NCBI RefSeq assembly: GCF_002532535.1
Contig: NZ_NQWI01000024.1
Span: 1-58,494, forward strand
Direction of reading: 5' to 3'
Source of the DNA: Candidatus Viridilinea mediisalina
Lineage (GTDB): Bacteria; Chloroflexota; Chloroflexia; Chloroflexales; Chloroflexaceae
DNA: 58,494 nt
Positions within the stretch are counted from its first letter, which is position 1. Every line of letters starts with the position of its first letter. Both the position numbers and the translations under genes were made by a program. The notes under the pieces are model-generated. The model saw only the letters and a list, made by a program, of their open reading frames with translations. It did no database searches and was not told the origin of the DNA. Shown piece by piece: positions 1 through 8,268 of this stretch.

Positions 1-128
1 GGAGTGCCGACTTATGGTGTTCCAGAAATTAATCCGGTGTCGCGGCACGGGCTAGACCTGATAGATATGCCAGATTTGCGAGGTCTGGTTAGCGGATTAT
101 TTACTGGAACACCATAAGTCGGCACTCC
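1..128. repeat. Nested palindromic element D, copy 1
   Basis: Perfect 25-bp terminal inverted repeats (1-25 and 104-128) enclose a unique centre. The inner 102-bp core (14-115) is bounded by ATGGTGTTCCAG and its complement. It sits inside an outer palindrome that begins GGAGTGCCGACTT. A near-identical core occurs in inverted orientation at 57956-58057. No coding capacity is seen, so it looks like a miniature non-autonomous element. Confidence 0.85.
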
Positions 129-191
129 GTCGGTAAAGCTGGAAGCGCATTTTAGTAACCGTCCCTTACTCTAGTTTATCATGAGGTATCA

Positions 192-761
192 ATGGCAGCA
201 GGAACAACATCCGATTTCCGTAATGGTATGGTCATTCGTTACAACGACGATCTCTTTCAGGTGGTTGAGTTTCAGCATGTTGCCCCGGGCAACTGGCGGG
301 CCTTTGTGCGCGTCAAGCTGAAGAATCTGCGCAACGAGAAGGTGATTGAGGATCGCTTCCGCGCCGGGGCTGATATTGATATTGTGCGGATTGAGCGTCG
401 CACCATGCAGTTCCTCTACCGTGAGGGTGTGGATTTTGTCTTTATGGATCCCAATACCTTCGATCAGATTCAGGTCAGTGAAGCCATGGTTGGTGATGCA
501 GCAAAGTTTCTCAAAGAGAACGACAATGCAGATCTCGTCTATGATGATGAGCGTGAGGAACTGCTCAGTGTTGAGTTACCCATCTTTGTCATCCTTGAAG
601 TTACCGAGACGACCATCGCGGTACGGGGCGACACAGCGACCAACGTTACCAAGCCGGCCACGCTCGAGACTGGTGCGGTCATTCAGGTACCTGGTTTTGT
701 CAATGAGGGTGATAAGCTGAAGATTGATACGCGCACAGGCACCTATATCGAGCGCGCCTAG
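192..761 (+). CDS. efp: Elongation factor P
   Basis: Elongation factor P relieves ribosome stalling at proline stretches by entering the E site beside the P-site tRNA. The 189-residue length and the KOW-like N domain followed by two OB-fold domains match the family; the C-terminal stretch RTGTYIERA is the usual family ending. The start is supported by GAGG upstream of the ATG. The tip of the N-domain loop reads PGNWRAF (residues 32-38), so Asn34 stands where Escherichia coli has the beta-lysylated Lys34. This suggests that the EpmA-type lysine modification is not used here. The gene stands alone, between repeat element D and a strong hairpin terminator. Confidence 0.96.
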   Translation: MAAGTTSDFRNGMVIRYNDDLFQVVEFQHVAPGNWRAFVRVKLKNLRNEKVIEDRFRAGADIDIVRIERRTMQFLYREGVDFVFMDPNTFDQIQVSEAMVGDAAKFLKENDNADLVYDDEREELLSVELPIFVILEVTETTIAVRGDTATNVTKPATLETGAVIQVPGFVNEGDKLKIDTRTGTYIERA

Positions 762-824
762 CTTGGGTGGTAGGGGAGGCTTGGCTTCCCTTGAAGAATT
801 TTGTTCTTTTTGGTAAATGCAAAC

Positions 825-866
825 AAACACCGTATATATACAGTATATATGCGGTGTTTATTTATT
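825..866 (+). terminator. Hairpin terminator after efp
   Basis: A 16-bp stem with one G-T pair (825-840 with 844-859, AAACACCG arm) has a 3-nt loop and is followed by an AT-rich tract (ATTTATT). It lies about 60 bp after the efp stop. Confidence 0.7.
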
Positions 867-889
867 GCTTGTTGCATCAAAAGAATCTA

Positions 890-954
890 GGGCTACGTCA
901 ACGTTGTTGGGGCTTCGCCCCCGCCCCCCACCGGATGTAACGTTGACGTAGCCC
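890..954. repeat. Inverted-repeat element, GGGCTACGTCAACGTT ends
   Basis: Perfect 16-bp inverted repeats at 890-905 and 939-954 flank a 33-nt GC-rich centre containing GGGGCTTCGCCCCC. It is non-coding, with the shape of a miniature inverted-repeat element or a strong cruciform. No second copy is seen in the window. Confidence 0.7.
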
Positions 955-1315
955 GATGCAGACAGCATCTGTGTAATCATGAAGCTTCGCCCCATGCCAA
1001 AAGCTGTTCCAATCTGCGTTGAAAATTCATGCCTAGTAGTAATACCGAAGCTAAGATCAGCCTTGATATGGCCTAGAATGGGTATTTTAATGATTTCTTA
1101 CCCTGTTTTCGTGTAATTTCTTGCTATACTTGGGGGGTGCTGTCCAATTGGCATCTAGGGTTGTTGCTCTACAATCCGCTGGCGGGGCAAAGGCTTCCTG
1201 CCGGGTGCGAGTGTTGCGTTCCATGCTTGCCAGCGACACCAATGACAGTGTACAATTGACTACTATGATCGGCAAATCGGCGTCATGAAAGGGCGTGCGG
1301 TCGGCCTAGCCTCCT
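955..1315 (+). promoter_or_regulatory. Leader region of hybrid kinase; extended -10 at 1122-1130
   Basis: No gene is visible in this stretch. An extended -10 box, TGCTATACT, lies at 1122-1130 without a good -35 box. It would give a leader of roughly 180 nt before the kinase ATG at 1316. Confidence 0.35.
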
Positions 1316-3733
1316 ATGGAACAAATACTGATTATTGATGATAGTGAGCAGATCACGAGTCTTTTGGCCGACTATGTGTTGCCAGAATTGGGCTATAGCC
1401 CGTTGGTGGCCCATACCGGACGGCAAGGGCTCCAGCGCCTACGCTCTGGCTTGCCCGACCTGATCTTGCTCGATCTCCAACTGCCCGATATTAGCGGTCT
1501 TGACCTGTTGCGTCTGATCGCGCAAGAGGGCTACGATGTGCCGGTTATTCTAATGACGGCCCATGGCTCTGAGGGGATCGCGGTTGAAGCTTTTCGCTTG
1601 GGGGCGCGCAACTACCTGATCAAGCCCTTTTCCGATACCGAAGCCCGCGCGGTGATCGATCAGGCGTTGCGTGAACGGCGTTTGCGCCGCGATAAAGAGC
1701 GCTTGACCAACTCGTTGCAGCAGCGTGTCCAAGAGTTGACGGTACTCTACCGCATTGGCAAGTCGGTCACTGGGCTGATGGGCCAAGAGAAACTGCTTGA
1801 ACGCATTGTTGAGGCGGGGGTCTATATTACGCAGGCGGAAGAGGGCTTCCTGTTGCTGCACGATGCCCAGCAGCACGAACTCTACCTGCGTGCCGCCAAG
1901 AATTTGGGCGAGCAGCGTGCCCAAAGTCTGCGCCTGCCGGTTGAAGATTCACTTGCTGGCCAGGTGGTGCGTACCGGCAAGCCGGTGCGCCTCGATCAGG
2001 TGCGTTCGGGCGTGGCGCTGAAGGTTAAGACTGGTTTCTTGGTGCGTGCGTTGCTGCAAGTACCGCTGCTGCTTGGTGATCAGGTGATTGGCGTGTTGGC
2101 GGTTGATAATCGCCAATCGGATCGCCCCTTTACCGAGAATGACCAGTATCTGCTTGCGGCGCTGGCCGATTATGCGGCTATTGCAATTGAGAATGCGCGG
2201 CTCTACGATCAGATCAAACTCTCGGAACAACGCTACCGCGATCTCTTTGCAAATGCCTATGATCTCATCTTTGCCCTCGATGCAGAACTGCGGATTACGA
2301 GTATCAATAAGGTTGGCCCCCAATTGACTGGCTATAGCCATGATCAACTGCTCGGTCAGCCCTTGCACCGCTTTGCGACCGAACCCTCGTGGCAGGTTGT
2401 GGAACCTTCGTTGCGCGAGTTGCTGTTGGGGCATAGTATGCCCCCCTTTGAGCTTGAGTTGAAGCGCCAAGATGATGAATTGGTCTATCTGGAAGTCTCG
2501 GCTCAGGTGATGAACAATGGCTCTGGCTTCAAGGGTGTGCATTGCATCGCCCGTAATTTGACCGAACGACGAAAGCTGGAGCAGAAGTTGATCCATTCTG
2601 AGAAGCTTTCGGCGATTGGCCAGTTGGTTGCGGGCGTGGCCCACGAGTTGAACAATCCGCTCACCAGCGTGAGTGGCTATGCCCAGTTGATGTTACGCGA
2701 CAAGGGGCTGGGTGTTGAGACACGCCAAGATATTGAACAGATCCATACCCAGGCTGAACGGGCCGCAAAAATTGTTCAGAATTTGCTCATCTTTGCCCGT
2801 GAACATGAACCCGAACGCCAAATGGTATCGCTCAATGAGGTCTTGCGGAGCGCCTTGGCGCTGCAAAACTATCAGCTTAAAGTTGATAACATTAGTGTTA
2901 TCCTTGAACTTGATCCTGAACTGCCGTATACTAGCGCCGATCCTCATCAACTTCAGCAGGTCTTTCTCAATCTGATTACCAATGCGCGCCACGCAATGGT
3001 GGAACATGGGCGCCCAGGCAAGCTCGTTATCCGTTCAAGTCTCTTCAATGATACCCAATTGGGGCCCACGATTAAGCTCGAGGTGCAAGATTCAGGCAAA
3101 GGTATCCCGGAAAAAGATCTTGAGAAGATTTTTAACCCTTTTTATACCACCAAGCCGGTGGGCCAGGGTACGGGTTTGGGTCTCTCGATCTGTTTTGGTA
3201 TCATCGAAGAGCATGAAGGCCAGATTTGGGCCGAGAGTCAGCTCGGAGCGGGCACACAGGTCTTTGTGACCTTGCCGGTGCGTACCGTGGAACCAAGCGA
3301 GAGCGCGAGTAGTGCCACCCCACTGCCGATGGACACCATGGGGGTTGCGCTCAACATCCTCGTGGTGGACGATGAGGAACCCGTGGTGCGGCTGATGGCA
3401 CGCTTGCTGCGCGATCTTGGCCACCAAGCAACCGTCGTGACCAGTGGCGAGGCGGCGCTGCAAAGCTTAGGACGTGAGATTTTTGATATGATTCTCTGCG
3501 ATGTGAAGATGCCAGGACTCAATGGCTTTGAATTGGTCGCAGCGATCCGCGAGCGTTCGCCCAAGCTTGCCGAGCGGGTGATCTTTATTACGGGCGATAC
3601 ACTGAGCCCGGTTACGCGAACTGCACTTGAACAGAGTGGCAATCTCTATCTCTCTAAGCCCTTCTCGATTGAGCAACTTCAAGAAGCCTTGCAAAGCCTT
3701 GTACAACGCCGTTCCCTTGGAGCGCCGAAATAG
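1316..3733 (+). CDS. Hybrid sensor histidine kinase (REC-GAF-PAS-HisKA-HATPase-REC)
   Basis: An 805-residue soluble signalling kinase with no membrane segment. Domains in order: receiver 1 (about 4-120, acid pair D8/D9, phospho-acceptor D53, K103); coiled linker; GAF (about 140-300); PAS (about 305-430); HisKA with H443 in AHELNNPL; HATPase with N box NLITNARHAM, G1 box DSGKGIP and G2 box GTGLGL; and a second receiver (about 675-800, acceptor D729). The N-terminal receiver suggests it takes phosphate from another kinase, with GAF and PAS adding cytosolic cues. No partner regulator or output gene is adjacent, so the signal is unknown. The TAG stop opens a purine-rich repeat tract. Confidence 0.93.
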   Translation: MEQILIIDDSEQITSLLADYVLPELGYSPLVAHTGRQGLQRLRSGLPDLILLDLQLPDISGLDLLRLIAQEGYDVPVILMTAHGSEGIAVEAFRLGARNYLIKPFSDTEARAVIDQALRERRLRRDKERLTNSLQQRVQELTVLYRIGKSVTGLMGQEKLLERIVEAGVYITQAEEGFLLLHDAQQHELYLRAAKNLGEQRAQSLRLPVEDSLAGQVVRTGKPVRLDQVRSGVALKVKTGFLVRALLQVPLLLGDQVIGVLAVDNRQSDRPFTENDQYLLAALADYAAIAIENARLYDQIKLSEQRYRDLFANAYDLIFALDAELRITSINKVGPQLTGYSHDQLLGQPLHRFATEPSWQVVEPSLRELLLGHSMPPFELELKRQDDELVYLEVSAQVMNNGSGFKGVHCIARNLTERRKLEQKLIHSEKLSAIGQLVAGVAHELNNPLTSVSGYAQLMLRDKGLGVETRQDIEQIHTQAERAAKIVQNLLIFAREHEPERQMVSLNEVLRSALALQNYQLKVDNISVILELDPELPYTSADPHQLQQVFLNLITNARHAMVEHGRPGKLVIRSSLFNDTQLGPTIKLEVQDSGKGIPEKDLEKIFNPFYTTKPVGQGTGLGLSICFGIIEEHEGQIWAESQLGAGTQVFVTLPVRTVEPSESASSATPLPMDTMGVALNILVVDDEEPVVRLMARLLRDLGHQATVVTSGEAALQSLGREIFDMILCDVKMPGLNGFELVAAIRERSPKLAERVIFITGDTLSPVTRTALEQSGNLYLSKPFSIEQLQEALQSLVQRRSLGAPK

Positions 3734-3874
3734 GAGGTAGGAAAGTGAGGAAATAGGAAATAGGAAAGGAGAAAATAGTTTTGTTGCATTTATGACACAT
3801 TGAATACACCCAAATTGTATTTACTGCCTACTACTTACTGCCTACTACTTACTGCCTACTACCTACTGCCTACT
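3731..3874. repeat. Intergenic short tandem repeats (TAGGAAA-type and 14-bp units)
   Basis: A run of AGGAAAT/TAGGAAA heptads (about 3731-3776) starts with the TAG stop of the kinase. About three 14-bp units of ACTGCCTACTACTT type follow (3829-3874) and run directly into the ATG at 3875. No separate ribosome-binding site is visible. Confidence 0.75.
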
Positions 3875-4786
3875 ATGGATAAACTGACTGCACAGAAACT
3901 AGCTGCCATCGTTGATGATAATGTTGCAGGCGCGGTTGAGATTGCCGAGCAGAGTGCCAAGCTGTTGCTGCAAGTGGCTCAAGCCAACGCGATGTTGCCG
4001 CGTGAGGATTTGCGCGAAGCGTTGCTTGCGGTGGGTTGGACGCTGATCCGGGCCCACCCCACCATGGCCCCTCTGGTCAATCTGATCAATGGCATGCTGT
4101 GGAAGCTTGATGATGCTCATCAGCAGCGCAATGCCTGTCAAGCGGCCATGGAGGCGATTGGTGAATTTCAGCGGCGCTTGCATGTCCACGAGGCGGCAAT
4201 TGCTGAAACGACCCTACGCCTGATCCCTGAGCATAGCCTGATTGTGACCATCGGGCGTAGCATTACCGTCCGGGCGGCGCTGCGCCATGCCTTGCGGGCG
4301 GGTCGGCACCTCAGGGTCATCTGTGCTGAGGGACGCCCCGCCTGCGAAGGGCGCAGTATGGCAGCCGAATTGGCTGAAGCGGGCTTGGCGGTAACCCTGG
4401 TGATTGATGCGTTGGCGTTGAGTTTTGTCGCTGAGGCCCGTCTGGTACTGGTTGGGGCCGACCACCTCACAAGCCGTGGTTTGGTCAACAAGGTTGGCAC
4501 CTACGGCCTTGCGTTGGCTGCCGGGGCTGCGGGCGTCCCGATCTATGCGCTCTGCGGCAGCGAAAAGTTCTTGCCCCCCGGCTACACCCCGCCCGCCCAG
4601 GCCCAATGGCCCGCCGAGCAGGTCTGGGCTAATGCCCCAACCAACCTCAAGATTACCAATCTCTACTTTGATACAACACCGCTCAACGCCCTGGCGGGCA
4701 TTGTCACCGAGCAGGGCGTGCAGCCAACCGTAGGCATCGAAGCATGGCTCGCCGCAACGCACCTGCATCCGGCGTTGCGGCGGTAG
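3875..4786 (+). CDS. eIF-2B alpha/beta/delta-like (MtnA/IF-2B superfamily) protein
   Basis: A 303-residue protein if begun at ATG 3875. An in-frame TTG at 3800 would only add residues encoded by the 14-bp repeats, so I reject it. The C-terminal half has the features of the initiation factor 2B-related superfamily, which includes methylthioribose-1-phosphate isomerase and ribose-1,5-bisphosphate isomerase: GRSITVRAAL, VICAEGRPACEGRSMA, the LVLVGADHLTSRGLVNK strand-turn, then GVPIYALCGSEKF. In bacteria these proteins are usually sugar-phosphate isomerases, not translation factors. The substrate cannot be told from sequence. It converges on glmS with a 12-bp gap. Confidence 0.8.
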   Translation: MDKLTAQKLAAIVDDNVAGAVEIAEQSAKLLLQVAQANAMLPREDLREALLAVGWTLIRAHPTMAPLVNLINGMLWKLDDAHQQRNACQAAMEAIGEFQRRLHVHEAAIAETTLRLIPEHSLIVTIGRSITVRAALRHALRAGRHLRVICAEGRPACEGRSMAAELAEAGLAVTLVIDALALSFVAEARLVLVGADHLTSRGLVNKVGTYGLALAAGAAGVPIYALCGSEKFLPPGYTPPAQAQWPAEQVWANAPTNLKITNLYFDTTPLNALAGIVTEQGVQPTVGIEAWLAATHLHPALRR

Positions 4787-4798
4787 AAGAAGGTGGCA

Positions 4799-6649
4799 CT
4801 ACTCAACCGTGACACTCTTGGCGAGGTTGCGCGGCTGATCTACGTCGCAGCCACGCCGCAGGGCGACATAGTAGGCGAAGAGTTGCAGTGGAATGACGGT
4901 GAGGATGGGTTGGAGTAGCGGTAGGGTGGCGGGGATGCTAATGACATGATCGGCTTTGCTGGCGAGCAGTTGGTCGCCGCTGGTGCCGATGGCGATCACC
5001 TGGCCATGGCGGGCGCGTACCTGTTCGATATTGCTGATCATCTTGGGGTAGATTTCGTCCTGGGGGGCAATGCAGATGACCGGCATGGTTTCGTCAATCA
5101 ACGCGATGGGGCCATGCTTCATCTCGCCAGCCGGGTAGCCTTCGGCGTGGATGTAGCTGATCTCTTTGAGCTTGAGGGCACCTTCAAGGGCGATGGGGTA
5201 GTTGGCCTGGCGCCCTAAGTAGAGCGCATTCTCAACGCGGTGGTAGTGTTCGGCCAACTCGGCACAGATGGGCATGCTCGCTTCGATCACGCTAGCCGCT
5301 TTGCCGGGGAGTTCGATCAGCGCCTGTAGGTGGGGCTGCATCTGGGCTGCGTTGAGCGTGCCGCGCGCTTGGGCGAGACGCAATGCAAAGAGGTAGGCGA
5401 CTACCAGCATGGAGGTGAAGGCTTTGGTTGAGGCTACACCAATCTCAGGGCCGGCATGCAGGTAGAGTGGGCCGCCGTCGGCAACGCGGGCGGCCTGGCT
5501 GCCAATGGCATTGACAATCGCCAGTGAGAAAACCTTCTGATCACGCGCCTCTTCCATGGCCGCGAGGGTATCCACCGTCTCGCCACTCTGGGTAAAGGCG
5601 AGCAGTAGCGCATCACCGCCCAGCACCGGCTCGCGGTAGCGAAACTCGCTGGCGTAGTCCACCTCGACGCGCACGCGAGCGAGGCGTTCGATCATGAACT
5701 TTGCGACCAGCGCGGCGTGCCAAGCGGTGCCGCAGGCGGTGGCATAGATGCGATCCACTTGGCGCAAGGCGGCATCATCGAGGCGCATGTCTTCAAAATG
5801 CACCATGCCAGCCTCTTGGTCAACGCGGCCCCGTAGGGCATCCATCAGCGCCCGTGGCTGCTCGTGGATCTCCTTCTCCATGAAGTGCTTGTAGTCGCCC
5901 CGCGCAGCCGCCACCGGATCCCATGGAATACTGATAGGCCGACGCTCAACCGCGTCACCCGCAAGAGTCGTAATGCGAATACCCGCACTGGTAATCACGG
6001 CCAACTCGCGGTCTTCAAGGAAGATGAGGTCGCGGGTATAGTCGAGGATCGCGGGCACATCGGAGGCAACAAAGTACTCGCCTTCACCCAGGCCAAGCAC
6101 AACGCCACCAGCATTACCGAGGCGCGCCGCCACAATCTGGTCGGGCTCGTTGACACAAATGGCAACCACCGCATTACCACCGCGCAACTCGCCGAGCGTT
6201 TGGCGCATAGCGGTTGCAAGGCTGCCGCTCTCGGCATAGTAGAGACCGACAAGGTGCGCGATGACCTCCGTATCGGTTTGTGAAACGAAGGTAATCCCTT
6301 GTTCAACCAAGCGGGCCTTGAGTTCGAGATAGTTTTCAACAATCCCATTCTGGATGACCACAACCTGGCCACTGGCATCACGGTGGGGGTGGGCATTGAT
6401 CTCAGTGACCCCGCCGTGGGTAGCCCAACGGGTATGCCCGATACCCAAGTGGCCGCGTGCAGGTTCAAGGTGCAGGCGCGCAATCAGACCAATCAGCTTG
6501 CCAACACTGCGGCGCAGTTGCAAACCCTCCTTGGGATCGTAGATTGCGATCCCCGCCGAATCATAACCGCGATACTCAAGCCGTTGTAAACCACCAACAA
6601 CTACATCGGTTGCGACCCGTGGGCCAAGATAGCCAACAATACCGCACAT
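4799..6649 (-). CDS. glmS: Glutamine--fructose-6-phosphate aminotransferase (isomerizing)
   Basis: Makes glucosamine-6-phosphate from fructose-6-phosphate and glutamine, the first step towards UDP-GlcNAc. The start at 6649 is fixed by the family's N-terminal MCGIVGY, where Cys2 is the glutaminase nucleophile after Met removal, and by AAGGAG about 7 nt upstream. Domains are a class-II glutamine amidotransferase (2-230, with GHTRWATHG and the NGIVENY motif) and two SIS isomerase domains, ending in the typical PRNLAKSVTVE. The 616-residue length is normal. No glmS ribozyme is seen: the 5' flank is occupied by the dsbB-like gene, whose stop lies about 10 bp upstream, suggesting co-transcription. 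Confidence 0.97.
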   Translation of the reverse strand: MCGIVGYLGPRVATDVVVGGLQRLEYRGYDSAGIAIYDPKEGLQLRRSVGKLIGLIARLHLEPARGHLGIGHTRWATHGGVTEINAHPHRDASGQVVVIQNGIVENYLELKARLVEQGITFVSQTDTEVIAHLVGLYYAESGSLATAMRQTLGELRGGNAVVAICVNEPDQIVAARLGNAGGVVLGLGEGEYFVASDVPAILDYTRDLIFLEDRELAVITSAGIRITTLAGDAVERRPISIPWDPVAAARGDYKHFMEKEIHEQPRALMDALRGRVDQEAGMVHFEDMRLDDAALRQVDRIYATACGTAWHAALVAKFMIERLARVRVEVDYASEFRYREPVLGGDALLLAFTQSGETVDTLAAMEEARDQKVFSLAIVNAIGSQAARVADGGPLYLHAGPEIGVASTKAFTSMLVVAYLFALRLAQARGTLNAAQMQPHLQALIELPGKAASVIEASMPICAELAEHYHRVENALYLGRQANYPIALEGALKLKEISYIHAEGYPAGEMKHGPIALIDETMPVICIAPQDEIYPKMISNIEQVRARHGQVIAIGTSGDQLLASKADHVISIPATLPLLQPILTVIPLQLFAYYVALRRGCDVDQPRNLAKSVTVE

Positions 6650-6659
6650 GAAGACTCCT

Positions 6660-7199
6660 TCATAAACGAATAAAGACCCCCAATAGATAGAAGCCCGCAA
6701 TGTTCACCAGCACTATCACGACGGCGCTGATCGTAGCCAAGCGGCGGGCGTGAGCAGCGATGGCAGGCGCACCAGCAAGGGCGTAGTTGCCCAGCATGAT
6801 CGCGATGATGCTAAAGGCAACGAGGGCGAGAAAGGGGATTTTAATAAAAGACCAGGGGCCAGTGAGGATGGGCGTGAGGTAGTCGAAACTACATGGCACA
6901 CTGCCGAGACAGGGGGAAGGCGGGAGTACCTTGAGAACTTCGAGGTAGTGGTAGAGTGAAACAGCAATGCCAGCAAGGGCGAGGGGCAGCCCATAGAGGT
7001 GGACTCTCCGGTCATCAATGATAATCCCCACAAACAGGATCAGCGCCAGAGGGTACATCAGGATGCGCTGATGCCAGCAGAGCTCGCAGGGAATCCAACG
7101 CAGCACTTCGCTAAAAAAGAGGCTACCACAGGTGGCAAGCATAGCAGTGAAGAGCGCAATATGGCGGGTCGAAGCGGTCAGACGGTCAAGCAGATTCAT
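6660..7199 (-). CDS. Disulfide bond formation protein, DsbB/BdbC family
   Basis: A four-helix membrane protein of 179 residues from the ATG at 7199; an upstream ATG at 7244 is in frame but adds a non-family tail. The first periplasmic loop carries the redox pair CELC and the second a wider pair (CLGSVPC). Both pairs are hallmarks of DsbB/BdbC quinone-linked oxidases that re-oxidise a DsbA-type thiol oxidase. No DsbA gene is adjacent. It lies directly upstream of glmS on the same strand. No clear ribosome-binding site precedes 7199, so the start is uncertain. Confidence 0.85.
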   Translation of the reverse strand: MNLLDRLTASTRHIALFTAMLATCGSLFFSEVLRWIPCELCWHQRILMYPLALILFVGIIIDDRRVHLYGLPLALAGIAVSLYHYLEVLKVLPPSPCLGSVPCSFDYLTPILTGPWSFIKIPFLALVAFSIIAIMLGNYALAGAPAIAAHARRLATISAVVIVLVNIAGFYLLGVFIRL

Positions 7200-7289
7200 A
7201 GGCGTAGATGGGCTAGAGAATTTTCGGCTGAAGCATTCTACCATGCATGAACATCAGGTATACTGTAGGCTATTACCCTTGGAGGGCGT

Positions 7290-8096
7290 ATGTTGAGGCA
7301 ACCACCATTTCCAGGGATGGACCCCTACCTTGAGCAGCCGAGTCTCTGGCCGGATGTGCATCATCGGCTGATCTCCACCATTGGCGATCAGCTTCAGGCC
7401 AAGCTCTCGTCGGGCTATCGGGCGGTGATTACGCCCTATGTGAGCTTTGAGAGTATTGAGATTGCGCCGGTGCGCCGTGTGGTGCCTGATGTGGCGGTGG
7501 TGGATCGCGGGCCGTTTGCTGCGCTAAGTGGTGGTGCGGTGGCAGTTGCCCCTGAGCTAACGGAGGCACCGTTGCGTCTGCCAGCCTTCATGACGGTGCC
7601 GGTGGAGTATGCACGGATTGAGATCCGCACGGTACGCGACCAGGTGCTGGTGACGGCACTGGAATTGCTCTCTCCAGCCAATAAGCGCCCCGGGGCGGAT
7701 GGGGCGGATGCCTATGAGCAGAAGCGCCAGGAGATCTTTCGTAGTACGGCGCACCTGATTGAACTCGATCTGCTCCGTGGTGGACGCCGCCCACAGGTGG
7801 CGCGCCCGTTGCCTGATGCCCCCTACTTTATCTTTTTGAGCCGCATGGAGGCCCGTCCGCAGCTTGAGATTTGGCCGCTGGCCCTCGCTGCCCCCATTCC
7901 GGTGGTGCCGGTGCCGCTGCGCTACCCCGATGCTCCGATTACGCTTGAGTTGGGGCGTGCGATCCACGATGCCTACCAGCGCGCCCGCTACGACCTAGAA
8001 CTTGACTACTGCGAACCGCCCCCGCCCCCCGACTTGAGCGCGGCTGAAGCGGCGTGGCTCGATAGCCATCTGCGGGCGCAGGGGGTGAGGCGTTGA
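7290..8096 (+). CDS. DUF4058 family protein
   Basis: A 268-residue soluble protein that opens with the DUF4058 signature (FPGMDPYLE, then LWPDVHHRLI). The family is common in Chloroflexota, cyanobacteria and planctomycetes and has no proven function. VPDVAVVD followed by ALELLSPANK and a Y..KR..I segment resembles the PD...(D/E)xK order of Uma2-like nuclease folds. That similarity is my inference, not an established assignment. GGAGGG lies 5 nt before the ATG, and a weak -10 (TATACT, 7259-7264) lies just upstream. It stands alone. Confidence 0.88.
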   Translation: MLRQPPFPGMDPYLEQPSLWPDVHHRLISTIGDQLQAKLSSGYRAVITPYVSFESIEIAPVRRVVPDVAVVDRGPFAALSGGAVAVAPELTEAPLRLPAFMTVPVEYARIEIRTVRDQVLVTALELLSPANKRPGADGADAYEQKRQEIFRSTAHLIELDLLRGGRRPQVARPLPDAPYFIFLSRMEARPQLEIWPLALAAPIPVVPVPLRYPDAPITLELGRAIHDAYQRARYDLELDYCEPPPPPDLSAAEAAWLDSHLRAQGVRR

Positions 8097-8116
8097 CGAG
8101 TAGAGGTACAGAGTCA

Positions 8117-8224
8117 TTCACCACAGAGGCACCGAGGGCACAGAGCGTTTGTATCGAGGGAGTTCCAGTACGGTGAGCTTGCCTTGCTATAAACCTCTCT
8201 GTGTTCTCTGTGTCTCTGTGGTGC
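8117..8224. repeat. CCTCTGTGTCTCTGTGGTG-type inverted-repeat element
   Basis: Complementary arms of the type ACCACAGAGGCACCGAGG (about 8118-8144) and CTCTGTGTCTCTGTGGT (about 8195-8222) flank a short centre. Related stretches beginning GTGGTGCAA occur at 14077-14108 and 23319-23352. It is non-coding. Confidence 0.7.
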
Positions 8225-8268
8225 AATGCTCTGTATCTCTTCAACATTGACGATAAGAAAGTATCTGT

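Noticed and set aside
6650-6700. glmS ribozyme upstream of glmS
   Set aside because: The region is the end of the dsbB-like gene; none of the ribozyme core is seen.
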